Source: Halichoerus grypus
Lineage: Eukaryota; Chordata; Mammalia; Carnivora; Phocidae
Reading direction: 5' to 3'
DNA: 64,000 nucleotides
NCBI RefSeq assembly: GCF_964656455.1
Contig: NC_135715.1
Span: 41,860,603 to 41,924,602, forward strand
A program made the translations under genes and the position numbers. Of the stretch, positions 24,195-35,789 are shown piece after piece; within the stretch, counting starts at the first letter, position 1, and every line of letters begins with the position of its first letter. The notes below the pieces were generated by a model. It was not told the origin of the DNA. It made no database searches and saw only the letters and a program-made list of their open reading frames with translations.

Positions 24195-25620
24195 TCCTTT
24201 TTATGGTCAAAATTCTGTTGCATAGCTACACCACTTATCCATTCATCTGTTATGGGTATTTAAATTGTTTCCTCCTTTTAGATATTTTGAATAATGCTGC
24301 AATAAACATTTGTGTACAAGTTTTTGTATGGACATATGTTTCCATTTCTCTTTTGCATATAACTACTGTATATCACTTTGGGGCATACTGCCATCCTAAC
24401 AATATTAAGTATTCTGACCTATTTCCATTTACTTAGGTCTTCTTTAATTTGTTTCTACAATATTTTATAGTTTTCAGAGTCAATTTTTTGTACATTAGTT
24501 AAATTTATTGCTAAATAGCTGATTATTTTAGATGCTATTTTAAATGGAACAGTTTTCTTAATTTCATTTCTGAATTGTTTATTGCTAATAGAGAGACATA
24601 CAAGTTACTTCACATATTGATTATTTATCCTCACTCCTTCTGAAATAATTTACTAGTTCTAATTTTCTCTTAGTGTATTTCTTAGCATTTCCTAAATATA
24701 AAATCATGTCATTGGTGACTAGAGAGTTTTTTACTTCTTCCTTTGTAATGTAGGTACCTTTTAGTATTTTTCTTGCCTATCTGTCCTGGTTAGAATTTCT
24801 AGTATAATGTTGAGTAGAAGTGGTGAGAAAATATATTCTTATCTTTTTTCTGACCTTAGAGGGAAAGTATCCAGTCTTTCACCATTAAATATAATGTTAG
24901 CTGTGTGTTTTTCATATATGCCCTTTATCAGATTGAGGAAATTCTTTTCTAGTCCTAATTTGTGTGTTGTTTTTTTTTTTTTCCAACAAGAAAGGGCTTT
25001 GGATTTTGTCAAATGCTTTTTCTGTTTCTATTAAGGTGGTCATGTTATTTTTGTTATTTATTCTATTGGTATATCACATTGATTGATTTTCTTAAGATGA
25101 ACCACTCATGAATTCCTTGGATAAATTCCACTTTGTCATAGTGTATAATTCTTTTTATACGTTGCTAGATTTGGCTTCATTGATTTTGTTGAGGATGCTT
25201 GTGTCCATATTCATAAGACATACTGGTTTTATAGTTTTCTTTCTTTGGATTCTTTGGTTTTGTATGAGGGTAATACTGGCCTCATAAAAAAGTGAACTGG
25301 GAAGATTTACTTGTATTTTTTGGAAGAGGCTGAAAAAAATTTGAATTAATTCTTCTTTAAATGTATGGTAGAGTTTAGAAGCCATCAGTCCTGGGCTTCC
25401 CATTGTGGACAGATTTTGATTTCTAATTCAATCTTCATTTGTTACAGATTCCTTCAGATTGTCTCTTTCTTCTTCAGTCTATTATAGTTTGTGTCTTTTT
25501 AGGAATTTGTCCATTTCATCTAAGCTATATAATTTGTTGTTGTATGATTCTATCATTTATGTTCTTTGTATTTCTTTAAAGCTAGTAGTGATGTCCTCTC
25601 TTTCATTTCTTATTCTAGTC
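24195..25620 (-). mobile_element. Old LINE-1 ORF2, antisense, internally deleted
   Basis: 24195-24380 is the reverse complement of the end of ORF2 ('ccattcatctgttatgggta', 'aataatgctgcaataaacat'). From about 24390 the sequence jumps to the reverse-transcriptase region. On the minus strand, 25403-25155 reads as a degenerate RT stretch of 82 codons with an LYHTFKEELI...LFQKIQ...YEAS pattern, which is the L1 'fingers' region. Other landmarks are 'atgttgagtagaagtggtgagaa' (24810-24832) and 'ttttgtcaaatgctttttct' (25003-25022). Many stops and frameshifts; inactive. Confidence 0.85.
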
Positions 25621-26005
25621 ATTTTCCTTGGTTAATATAAAGTTTCTGCTGAGAAATCAGTTGTTAATCTTATTCATTTACTTTATAAGTGATGAATTAT
25701 TTTACTTGCTACTTCAAGATTTTCTCTTTGTCTTTGACTTTTGGCATTTTTCCTATATGGCCTGTTTGTGGATCAATTTGTATTTATCCTACTTGGTATA
25801 CATTGAGCTTCCTGGTTGTGTAGGTTATTGTTTTTCAATAAATGAGAAAGTTTTCTGCCATTATTTCTTTAAATGTATTTGTTCCTTTGTCTCTCTCCTC
25901 TCCGGGTTTTCTTTCATATGGATATTGGTACTCTTGATGGTTTCCCACATTTCTCTGAGGCTCTCTGCATTCTTCTTCAATTCTGTTCTTCAGATTGCCT
26001 AATTT
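25621..26005 (-). mobile_element. Probable old LINE-1 5' region, antisense
   Basis: 'aagtttctgctgagaaatcagttgttaatctta', 'ttggcatttttcc' and 'aaagttttctgccattatttctttaaatg' are words that I associate with the reverse complement of an old LINE-1 upstream region. It follows the ORF2 piece in the expected order. The 124-codon plus-strand frame at 25628-26002 is a shadow of it. Confidence 0.45.
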
Positions 26006-26084
26006 ATATTACTCTACCCTAGCGTTGCTATTTTTTTTTCTTTCCACAGTTCAAATCTACTGTTAATCCCTTCTGGTGAATTTG

Positions 26085-27015
26085 TTTTTATTAATAACCT
26101 TTATTATTACCAATTTTTCATTGTATAGAAAAATTGTGTGGAAAGTACAGAGAGTTCCTATAATACTCTCTCACATCCCAATCCTCAGTTTACCCTACTA
26201 TTAACATTTGCATTAGCGTGGTATCTTTATTACAAATTACCAGTCAATATTGCTATATTATTTTTAACCTAACTCTATAGTTTACATTAGGGTTCACTCT
26301 GTGTTGTATATTCTATGTGTTTTGCTAAATATATTAAAGTTATCTACATTATAATATCATACAGAATAGTTTCAATGCCCTTAAAACTTCTGTGATCTAC
26401 CCATTCATTCCTCCCTTCCTTTTACCAAACCAGTGACAACCACTGATTTTTTACTGTCTCTATAGTTTTGCTTTCCTCAGAATGTTGTATAGTTGGAATC
26501 ATACAATATGTAGCCTCTTCATATTGGCTTATTTTATTTAGCAATATGCATTTAAGATTCCTTCATCCATTTTCACGGCTAACTTATTTTTTGTCACTGA
26601 ATATTAATTTGTTTTATGCATGTAAAGTTTGTTTATCCATTCACCTACTGAAGGATACCTTGGTTGCTCCCAAGTTTGGGCAATTATGAATAAAGCTACC
26701 ATAAAAATCATTATGCAGGTTTTTGTGTTGACATAAGTTTTAAATGCATTTAAGTAAATACAAAGCACAACTGCTAGATCATATAAGACTGCCGATGGTT
26801 TGTAAGAAACTGACAGACTATCTTGCACAGTGGTTATTTCTTCTTGCATTACCATCAGCAATAAATAATAGTTACTTTGCTCCACATCCTTCCTAGCATT
26901 TCATGATGTCACTATTTTGGATATTAGCAAATATAATAGGTATATAGTGGTTTCTCTTTGCTCTTTTAATTTGCAATTCCCTAAAGACATATGATGTTGA
27001 GCATATTTTCATATG
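26085..27015 (-). mobile_element. Old LINE-1 3' UTR and late ORF2, antisense
   Basis: The plus strand runs 'accagtgacaaccactgatttttta', 'ttggaatcatacaatatgtagcc', 'tatccattcacctactgaaggata', 'caattatgaataaagctacc', 'ttgtaagaaactgaca' and 'atatgatgttgagcatattttcatatg'. That is the reverse complement of an L1M-type end. The 3' end is on the left. Confidence 0.85.
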
Positions 27016-27594
27016 TTTACCAACTGCATATCATTTTGTGTGTTCAGATCTTTTTGCACATTTTTTATCTCTATCCAATGAATTCTTTTTAATGTAAGGT
27101 TTAAAAAATATTTCTCTGTAAGAATATTACTCAAAACAATTACATTTAATTGTGACACTGTGATTTGAGAAAGATGGGAAATAATTTTATTTTGCATAAC
27201 TATTTTAGAATAATTAGTATAGTACAAAGTATATTACACTTTGATATACTTTATTATTTTGCCCCACTTTAGCATGTCCTTCTATTGCCTTTATTTAAAA
27301 AAAAAATCAATGTGTTTGTGATTCTAATTTGGTTTCAAACAAAATTATTTTTAATGATACATTATCTTCTTTTATTTTAACATGTTCAAAAAAAAAATGA
27401 CCCACTCAGGTAGGAATCTTTCCAAGGTCATTTAAGGGGTGATCTTTCCTTCTGACATCAAGAGTTAACAGAAAGTATCTTCCACAATGTCTTTACTGAT
27501 ATGTTTCCACCTAACATCTGAAATAGTTATGTCAAGGATGACTTTACCAACTACACTGACATTCATAAAAACACAAAACCAAGGCCAATATAGG
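27016..27594. other. Unassigned AT-rich sequence
   Basis: No gene or repeat recognised. Confidence 0.4.
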
Positions 27595-27765
27595 GAGGTA
27601 CTATCACATAGTGACTGAATACATGGGTTCTGATTCCCCACTGTCTAGATTTGAATCCTCGTCATATTGCTTAACATGTTTGTAACTCTGCAGAAATTAC
27701 TTAATGTCTCTGCAATGCAGTTTTCCCGTCTGTAATATAGGGATAAACAATAATATTGAAGAAAT
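27595..27765 (+). repeat. MIR-class SINE fossil, sense
   Basis: 'acatagtgactgaatacatgggttctgattcc', 'tagatttgaatcctcg', 'aaattacttaatgtctctgcaatgcagttttcc' and 'tctgtaatatagggataaacaataat' match the order of a MIR core. Confidence 0.75.
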
Positions 27766-29989
27766 TAAGAGCAGAGGCAGCACAGCTTAAAACTGAAGGC
27801 CTAAGTGACATAAGAAGTTCTATATAATCTGTTGATTAAAGATAACCCTGTGAGATGCACTATGATTTGTAACTGAAGAATTTCATAATATTCTTCATTT
27901 TGAGATTTTAAAATGTTAGAGGAAGCATTGCCAGAAAGCAGCATTCTTAATGTGAAAACTATCTGAGGGCTATGTGCACTCCAAAAGAAAAGGGAATGCT
28001 GCTGAAAAGTCAAACTTTGAATGCACAGCTTATGAGAAAATAATTATATCCCTGGCATTGAGAGAAGAGTTGATTTAAGTATTTGGGGGATTAAAGTTAT
28101 TGCTGACTGTGATTTCCCCCCATGCAGTAATAGTGGCTTATGAAGTAGAAAACATGGGTTCTTACTCTAAATTCAACTGACTCTATTAAGCATTAGTGCT
28201 TTTTGTGGGTACTTCACTGGCATATAAGACTGGAGTCAGAAATACAGAAAAGGCTCTGTAGCAGCAGTAGCCAATTCCACTTTTTAAAACTACTCAACAG
28301 TTCTCTCATCATGGTTTCAGAAAAACCAAATATGCAGAACAAATAATCCACCCGATTAGAATTCATTATTAAAGAATCTCAAGCAGCACTTCTGCTGAGA
28401 TGGCATAGAGCCACCTGCCCTAGCGCCTCATCATCATTTTGGAGGGTTTCTTACTAGCTGTGATGTGGGTCTGTGAAAAGAGGAGAGAATAGTGTACCCT
28501 GAAGGGTTATGCCATAAAGACTGCCTGCTATAATGAAGTTTGGAAAAAATTGTACTCTTTTGTTTCATTGTGTTAAGTATACCACAAAACACTGAAAAAT
28601 ATGAGATAAGCACTTGGGAATATCTCAAATACCTCTTCCTCAAACTGACTGGGAGTGAGACAAGTCATATTAGAGTTATCTATCCAACACCTGTGAAATT
28701 GCAATGTATACTGACAGAGTCAATGTACAAAATCTATTACAGCCAGCAATTTTCTTTAAGAGTAGTAAAATGTCACTATTGCTTTTATTCTCCTAGTCTT
28801 AAGGAATTCACTCTCTTCTTTTCTAATGCACAACTGTGTGAAGTCCACACTTCTTCTGTGTCACATTTAGGGGGAAAAAGTTTTCTTCAAGAGGATTTAT
28901 TGCAATCAAAACCTTTCAGATTTACTGTTACAAGATCCATTACAGTGTATTACCTGACTTTCATTAGGTCTAAAGTTGGTCAGAATCTTAGGTATTTATG
29001 TTTTTATAGCTGAAGGTAGAAAGTATTTTAGAATCCATTCCCAGACAGATCTTTTAGCATTCAAGTGGTACTTTTATATAAAACTAGTCACTTTTATCAC
29101 ACTTGTCCACTTATGTTCCCCAACAGGTCTCATATCAAGATATTCTATCCAATCTGTAGAACAGACATGTTCATAACATGGAGTTTCTATGCTCACACAT
29201 TTGTCTTCACATCACAATTTGGCAGTAGTGTTATGTAGCCCACAGAGTACACCAGTAATTGCTTTTCTTTGTGGTACTTTAAAAGGGACCATTTTTGCAG
29301 CTGCTACAATCTTTTATACAGAATTCTGGAGAAAAAACAAAACACATGGGACTCAGAAGATAAAACTACAGAAATCAGTAGAAGAAACAAGGATGGATCC
29401 TTCTTTTGTTTGAGGATGCATGCCAAACACAGCTGTGAGATACAGCACCCTACAGAAGTTACACTGGGTAAAATTTCTCATGTGTGAAAACATTCTTATT
29501 CCAATAATTCTTTATTTTTGATCTGATATTAAAATTATTCATGTATCTGAATTTTTTTTGTATTTTTCTATACTCTTCTGAGATCTGAATTCTCTATTAT
29601 AATGGTAACCTGCAATCAAGAAAAACAAATACTCTTAGAAAAAATCATAATTTAGATTTAGGATGAAGAGACTCTTTAGAGATCATGGAGACTTTTTAGA
29701 CTGAAGATATTTAATTATTGCATTTCTTACATAAGAAAGAACTAAGTAATCTTTCATTATAATATGTATCGAAAACATTATCAAACCTAAAACGTCTATA
29801 CTCTCTGAAGAGTGAGAGGGATATTTAAATATCTGCAAGGAGACCTATAAAATGTATTCAGAATGAAAAAATTTAAGATAAAAAATAAGAATATGGCTAT
29901 CATAATTTTCTATTATACGTACATTTATTTTGCTTAAAGTGAAATATATTGCAAAATCAGATTATTAAAACTTTTTGTAGTACTATATA
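27766..29989. other. Longest stretch without a recognised repeat
   Basis: About 2.2 kb that I could not assign. It contains the longest open frame of the window (28540-29013, 157 codons). That frame opens on TTG, and its first ATG comes only about 60 codons in. It has no domain, no Kozak context and no splice-flanked neighbours, so I do not call it a gene. This block is the best place in the window to look for single-copy conserved DNA. Confidence 0.4.
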
Positions 29990-30585
29990 ATAATTTCAGA
30001 GAGGTATATAAAAATACAAGGATCATTTCATAAATATAAAGTAAACTGGGTAAATAGAGCCCAGTTCAAGAAATAGAATGATGCTAACCCTTAAGAAATC
30101 ACCTGCCCCTCTCCCTTATGAGTGTTCCATCATGATTAGCACCCTTTACATCCCTCCCAGTGATAACTACTATTCTGACTTTGTTTTTGGTTTATCATTT
30201 ATCTATTTCAAATTTTAATTAACTAAAATCATACTAGATGCATTATTTCTGCCTACTTACATGTGTGTGTACAACACTATATTTTGCACAATTATTTACT
30301 TATTGTATATAGCTGGAGTTCATTTTGTTTTGAAGCTTTTAACATTCCACTGTGTTAACAAAATTTATTCATTCCATTGTTGAACATTTGAGCTGTTTCT
30401 AGTCTGAGGCTGTAACCAACCATGCTGCAAAGTATATTTTTCCACAAGTTCAGATACCTCATATGTAGAACTGCTAAGTCATCAGGAATGAATGCTTTCA
30501 ACTTACCTTACTAATCCAAAGTGTTTTCCAAAGTGTTATAGCATTTTAGAGTTTTAACGTGCATGAGATAAGCACTGATCCAAAA
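29990..30585 (-). mobile_element. Old LINE-1 3' end, antisense
   Basis: 'tacaaggatcatttcataaatataaag', 'aatagaatgatgctaaccc', 'cattccactgtgttaac', 'tgctgcaaagtatatttttcc' and 'agaactgctaagtcatcagg' run in the order of a reverse-complemented L1ME-type 3' end. Confidence 0.65.
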
Positions 30586-30599
30586 TGTGATCAATACAA

Positions 30600-30835
30600 C
30601 TTGTATACAAGGTTCTCCAGAGAAAAAGAACTAAAAGAGTAAAGATGTGTGTGTGCATGTCTACGTGTTTTTACGTATGTATCTTTCTCCATAGAAAGAG
30701 ATATATATAAATACACAGATTTTGATACATATGTATATATTTCTCACATATACAAATCTATATTTCTATATATACTAGAGATATACACAGAGAGTTATCT
30801 ATATCTATGAATATCTATCTCTAAATGCACAGAAT
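30600..30835. repeat. TA/GATA-rich low-complexity tract
   Basis: After 'ggttctccagagaaaaagaact', which resembles the start of an MLT/MER-class repeat, the sequence becomes alternating ATATAT, ACATAT and ATCTATCT units. Confidence 0.55.
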
Positions 30836-31412
30836 TGAAAATTAAACATTTAATTTTTTCTAATGACAAAAGGTAGAACTATACACCATCCTAATTTCAA
30901 ACGCCATCCTGGTCCCTGGACAAAGTGGAGACATAGAAGTTTGAAAAATTTTTTTTTATTTACATTAATTTTCTACTAAAAATCTTATCTACATAGCTAG
31001 TTTCTCTTTCAGTTGCTGAAATTTGGTTTTTTACATTCTAACATCCCTATTTTCTACTTCTATGGCCAAATATCACATTTTTTACTTAAATTAGTACTTA
31101 AGTATTTACATCATTATGGATTATGTAAATATTGGTCATTACTATGATTACTTTATTATGCAATATTTTGCTTTTTCTCATTATTTTCTATTTGTACAGA
31201 TTTTATATAGCTATAAATTATTTTATTTCCAGTTGCTCAAAAAATCTAATATAGTAAATCTCCAAGTGTGGCCCGTGACCAGAAACATCAGCATAACCTT
31301 AGGCTATTTAATATAAAAAAGAAAATATGATTGTGACATATACAGGACAAATTACTACTCAGAAATTAATGTTTTCTCACATAAAGTCTTTCATAGGGAA
31401 TAATGCTTAACT
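30836..31412. other. Unassigned AT-rich sequence
   Basis: No gene or repeat family recognised. Confidence 0.4.
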
Positions 31413-31422
31413 GAAACCAATT

Positions 31423-31610
31423 TTTTTTTAAAGATTTTATTTGACAGAGAGAGACACAGCGAGAGAGGGAACACAAGCACAGGGAGTGGGAGAGGGAGAA
31501 GCAGGCTTCCCGCTGAGCAGGGAGACGGATGTGGGGCTCAATCCCAGGACCCTGGGACCATGACCTGAGCTGAAGGCAGACACTTAACGACTAAGACACC
31601 CAGGCACCCA
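31423..31610 (-). mobile_element. Can-SINE, antisense
   Basis: The plus strand runs from a T-run through 'gacacagcgagagagggaacaca' to 'agacacccaggcaccc'. Flanks GAAACCAAT (31413) and GAGACCAAT (31611) form a one-mismatch TSD. Confidence 0.93.
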
Positions 31611-31639
31611 GAGACCAATCAATTTTTTAATGTCTCTTT

Positions 31640-31653
31640 CAAACCATTGTTTT
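31640..31653. repeat. Left TSD of the rearranged LINE-1
   Basis: CAAACCATTGTTTT; exact match at 35142-35155. It brackets the element 31654-35141. Confidence 0.9.
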
Positions 31654-33213
31654 TTTTCTCCTTTTTTAAGTTTTCTTTTTTCTTTTTTTCTTTTTTTTTA
31701 TTCAGTTAACTAACATATAATGTATTATTAGTTTCAAAGATAGAGGTCAGTGATTCATCAGTCTTATGTAATACCCTGTGCTCATTACATCACATGCCTT
31801 CCTTAATGTCCAACACCCAGTTACCCCATCCCCCACACGCCTCCCTTCCAGCAACCCTCAGTTGCTATGATTAAGAGTCTCTTATGGTTTGTCTCCCTCT
31901 CTGATTTTTTTATTTTTTCCTCTCTTCTCCTATGGTCCTCTGTTTTATTTCTTAAATTCCACATATGAGTGAGATCATATGATAATTGTCTTTCTCTGAT
32001 TGACTTATTTAGCTCAGCATAATACCTTCTAGTTCCATCCATGTCCTTGCAATTGGCAAGATTTCATTTTTGATGGCTGAGTAGTATTCCATTCCTATAT
32101 ATATATACACACCCACATATTCTTTATCCATTCATCTATCGATGGACATCTGGGCTCTTTCCATAGTTTGGCTTTTGTGGACATTGCTGCTATGAACATT
32201 AGGGTACAGGGGCCCCTTCAGGTCACTACAATTGTATCTTTGGGGTAAACACCTAATAGTGCAATTGCTGGGCCATAGGGTAGCTCTATTTTCAACTTTT
32301 TGAGGAACCTCCACACTGTTTTCCAGAGTGGCTGCACCAGCTTGCATTCCCACCAACAGTTTAGGAGGGTTACCCTTTCTCCGCATCCTCGCCAACATCT
32401 GTCGTTTCCTGAATGGTTAATTTTAACCATTCTCGCCAGTGTGAGGTGGTATCTCATTATCGTTTTGATTTGTATTTCCCTGATGCCAAGTGATGTTGAA
32501 CATTTTTTCATGTCTGCTGGCCATTTGTATGTCTTCTTTGGAGAAATGTCTGCTCATGTCTTCTGCCCATTTCTTGATTGGATTCTTTGTTCTTTGGGTG
32601 TGGAGTTTGATAAGTTCTTTATAGATTTTGAATACTAGCCCTTTATCTGATATGTCATTTGCAAATATCTTCTCCCATTCTATCGGTTGTCTTTTGGTTT
32701 TGTTGACTATTTCCTTTGCTGTGCAAAAGCTTTTTATCTTGATGAAGTCCCAATAGTTCAGTTTTGCTTTGTTTCCCTTGCCTTTGGAGACATGTCTAGT
32801 AAGAAGTTGCTGGGGCCAAGGTCAAAGAGGTTGCTGCTTGTGTTCTCTTCTAGGATTTTGATAGACTCCTGTCTCACGTTTAGGTCTTTCATCCATTTGA
32901 GTCTATTTTTGTGTATGGTGTAAGCAAATGGTCCAGTTTCATTCTTCTGCATGTGGCTGTCCAATTTTCCCAACACCATTTGTTGAAGAGACTGTCTTTT
33001 TGTCATTGGATATTCTTTCCTGTTTTGTCAAAGATTAGTTGACCATAGAGTTGAGGGTCCATTTCTGGGTTCTCTATTCTGTTCCACTGATCTATGTGTC
33101 TGTTTTTGTGCCAGTACCATACTGCCTTGATGATTATAGCTTTGTAATAGAGCTTGAAGTCCGGAATTGTGATGCCACCAGCTTTGCTTTTCTTTTTCAA
33201 CATTCCTTTGGAA
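31654..33213 (-). mobile_element. Block 1: LINE-1 poly(A), 3' UTR and C-terminal part of ORF2
   Basis: T-rich tail at 31654-31699. Then come the 3' UTR ('tagttccatccatgtccttgcaa') and the end of ORF2 ('aacctccacactgttttccagagtggctgc', 'ccctttatctgatatgtc'). On the minus strand frames of 60-113 codons read recognisable late ORF2, for example the motif [15 protein letters not shown] (encoded at about 33171-33127) and [11 protein letters not shown] (around 32310). Frameshifts split it into short frames. These are L1 ORF2 remnants, not host genes. Confidence 0.93.
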
Positions 33214-34021
33214 AGCAGCTTGGGACAAAAGGTCAGTAACCTAGAGGGGTAGAAAATCAGACTAGCAGCAGACCTAACCACAGAGACCTGGCAGGCCAGA
33301 AAGGACTGACATGATATATTCAGGGTGCTAAATGAGAAAAACATGCAGCTAAGAATACTTTATCCAGCAAGGATGTCATTCAAAATAGGAGAGATAAAAA
33401 GCTTCCAGGACAAACAGAAAGTAAAGGAATTTGTGAACACTAAACCAGCCCTGCAAGAAATATTAAAGGGGATCCTTTAAGCAAAGAGAGAGCCCAAAAG
33501 TAACATACACCAGAAATGAACACAGACAATATACAGAAACAGTGACTTTACAGATAATACAATAGCACTAAATTCATATCTTTCGATAGTTACTCTGAAT
33601 GTAAATGGGCTAAATGCCCCAATCAAAAGACACAGGGTATCAAATTGGATAAAAAAACAAGACCCATCAATATGCTTCCTGCAAGAGACTCATTTTAGAC
33701 CGAAAGACACCTCCAGATTAAAGTGAGGGGGTGAAAAATCATTTATTATGCTAATGGACATCAAAAGAAAGCTTGGGTAGGAATCCTTACATTGGACAAA
33801 TTAGATTTTAAACCAAAGACTGTAATAAAAAATGAGGAAGGACACTGTATCATAATTAAAGGGTCTATCAATAACAAAATTAAAGAAACACAGCGATAAT
33901 AATACAATTAATTGTAGGGGACTTTAACAACCCCCTCACTGCAATGGACAGATTATGTAAGCAGAAGATCAACAAGGAAATAAGGGCTTTGAATGATACA
34001 CTGGACCAGATGGACTTCACA
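33214..34021 (+). mobile_element. Block 2: inverted LINE-1 inter-ORF region and start of ORF2 endonuclease
   Basis: On the plus strand it has 'aaccacagagacctggcaggccagaaagga', 'aagcttccaggacaaacagaaa' and a short spacer. The ORF2 start follows ('tagttactctgaatgtaaatgggctaaatgcccc'; decoded VTLNVNGLNAP at about 33590-33620). Then come the endonuclease 'cctgcaagagactcatttt' (QETHF, catalytic Glu) and 'gtaggggactttaacaacccc' (VGDFNNP, about 33915). A segment between 'aaagggtctatc' and 'aataacaaaattaaa' is deleted (near 33870). Its orientation is opposite to blocks 1 and 3. Confidence 0.88.
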
Positions 34022-35141
34022 GGAAAGAGAAAAAAAAAATTAAAATTGAAATACCAAAGAATCATGGGAAAAAAACCAATTCTATATACTATTTTCCCCT
34101 AGCCCTGGAGTTTTGCAGTTCTATGACCGGTAAACTTGGTCTTAGTGGGAAGGTCTTGCAGATCTTCTGGGGGAGGGGCTGGTTGCACTGATTCTCAGGT
34201 GTCTTTGCCTGGGGGTGGAAATGCACCACCCTTGCCAGGGGGCCAGGCTGAGTAAGCTGCTCCAGATTGCTCTATGTGGCTTTTATTCCCCGAAGGCTTT
34301 CCACACCACTTTAGAGGATGAGAATGAAAATGGCAGCTTCCCAGTCTCCAGCCCAGGAGCTGAAAGCTTGGGGCCCCACTCCTCAGGGAGCCCTCAGGGA
34401 AATGCAGTCAATCACTCCTGTCTCTCTGCCCTCTGCCTGCACTCCGTGCTCACCCAGCCTGTGACAGCATTTCTATCTCATGACGTGACCCCAATTCGAG
34501 TCTCCAAACCCCGATTATTCCTGCGGCGCATACCCCTGCTTCTCCTCCTGGGGTGGGGGGAGAAGGGTATTGCCTGGTTCTGCCGCTTGCGGGGCCTCTG
34601 CTCAGAGAATGGTCGGCAACTGTGCTGCAGGTTTGCAGTATATGCAACCTTGAGCTGAGAGCCCACTCCTGGGCTGGCTGATTGCAGCTAGCTTCCCTGT
34701 TCCAATGCCAGGGAGCTCTGCCACATTCTGGCATCCCCAGTCTTCCTGTGACCCTGGGGATCCTGAGACCACAATGTCCCACATAGGATTCTACCCCACT
34801 TCACCTGAGCACCTTTCAGGCAGGGATGTCCCTCACCAGAGAAGACTTCCAAAAGTTCTGATTTTGCACTCTGCTGCTATATCACTTTGCGGTGCCAGCT
34901 GACGGAGGCACCCCCCCCCCCCACGGTCTATCTTCCCATATATTGCCTAGGATTCACTACTCCACACCTCCTACCTTCAAGAAAGTGGTTGCTCTTCTAT
35001 TTGTAGAGCTACAACTATTCTTTTCTTGGATCTCTAGCTGACTTCACGGGTGTTCAGAATGATCTGATAGCCATCCAACTGAATTCCTGGGACCAGATGA
35101 AACTAAGGTCTCCTACTCCTCTGCCACCTTGGACTATCTCC
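34022..35141 (-). mobile_element. Block 3: LINE-1 5' UTR (internal promoter region), antisense
   Basis: The right end reads, on the minus strand, GGGAGATAGTCCAAGGTGGC followed by AGAGGAGTAGGAGACC. This is the characteristic carnivore LINE-1 5' end. Intact copies have AAGATGGC near base 11-18, a YY1-type site; here it is AAGGTGGC, so the site is altered. 34110-34930 is GC-rich, with a C-run at about 34908-34921, and is the strongest GC peak of the window. The 147- and 110-codon frames in it are chance frames in non-coding UTR. Confidence 0.85.
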
Positions 35142-35155
35142 CAAACCATTGTTTT
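35142..35155. repeat. Right TSD of the rearranged LINE-1
   Basis: CAAACCATTGTTTT; identical to 31640-31653. Confidence 0.9.
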
Positions 35156-35640
35156 GATTTAAATGTTACATACTTAGATATATATGCATCTCTGTCACAT
35201 GATATTTTATTTTATTAATTAACCTAATGAGACAAATCTAAAAGTTAGTAATGAAAGAGAAAAAGGCAACACTTGATAGACTGGACATGAAAGTAATATG
35301 TTCCCATTATTATTCAGGTCACCGGTTTTACCCAGTAAATTCAATCTTTAACAGGTCTTTAAGAACGCAAAATATGAAGAAGAAAAAAGTAATAGCACAG
35401 TTTCTGAACCTGAGCAAAAGAGTAAAAGGAAGTTTAAAGAATAAAAGTAGAGAGTAAAGAATCAACAATATGACTCCATTTCTAATGAAATATTTAATCC
35501 CTTTAAAGCTCTCTGCTTTATTATGTATTCTTTAACAGTTCCTTTTGACATTTTCCTCCTTCCTAATACATTGGGTTTAGTTAAGTTTTCTATGTCACTT
35601 TGTGTTCACTTTATCACACCACCCTGCATATATGTAGCTA
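35156..35640. other. Unassigned AT-rich sequence
   Basis: No gene or repeat family recognised. Confidence 0.4.
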
Positions 35641-35643
35641 TAT

Positions 35644-35644
<1 letters not shown>

Positions 35645-35677
<33 letters not shown>
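35645..35677. repeat. (CA)n microsatellite
   Basis: About 16 CA units. Confidence 0.93.
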
Positions 35678-35678
<1 letters not shown>

Positions 35679-35789
35679 TGTTTTCAAATATCTGTTTCAA
35701 AGAACTGTTTCAAATATCTATCCTTGTTTTACAAATGACCCTAAAACTAGAGATTTTAAATGTTATAGATTATTTCCCATAATGTTGTG

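Larger units (their letters stand above)
31654..35141 (-). mobile_element. Young carnivore LINE-1 with both ends present, internally deleted, middle block inverted
   Basis: One insertion, proved by the exact 14-bp TSD at 31640-31653 and 35142-35155. The T-rich tail is on the left, so the element is antisense. It has three blocks, annotated separately: ORF2 C-terminal part plus 3' UTR (minus), an inverted inter-ORF and endonuclease block (plus), and the 5' UTR (minus). It is about 3.5 kb instead of the usual 6-7 kb. ORF1 and most of the RT domain are absent, so it cannot be active. Landmark words are little diverged from the carnivore consensus as I remember it, so it is fairly young. Confidence 0.9.

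Noticed and set aside
25628..26002. 124-codon frame resembling a membrane protein
   Set aside because: Phenylalanine/leucine-rich translation of T-rich antisense LINE-1 sequence; hydrophobicity is a base-composition effect.
28540..29013. 157-codon open reading frame as a gene
   Set aside because: It opens on TTG and the first ATG comes about 60 codons in. It has no domain, no splice context and no codon pattern that stands out; a frame of this length is expected by chance in 64 kb of such sequence.
32300..33344. Cluster of frames of 78-113 codons as a multi-exon gene
   Set aside because: The minus-strand frames are LINE-1 ORF2 remnants and the plus-strand frames are their shadows.
34215..34658. 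147-codon frame (and a 110-codon antisense frame) in GC-rich DNA as a coding exon
   Set aside because: It opens on GTG and lies inside a LINE-1 5' UTR in antisense; GC-rich UTR has few stops.
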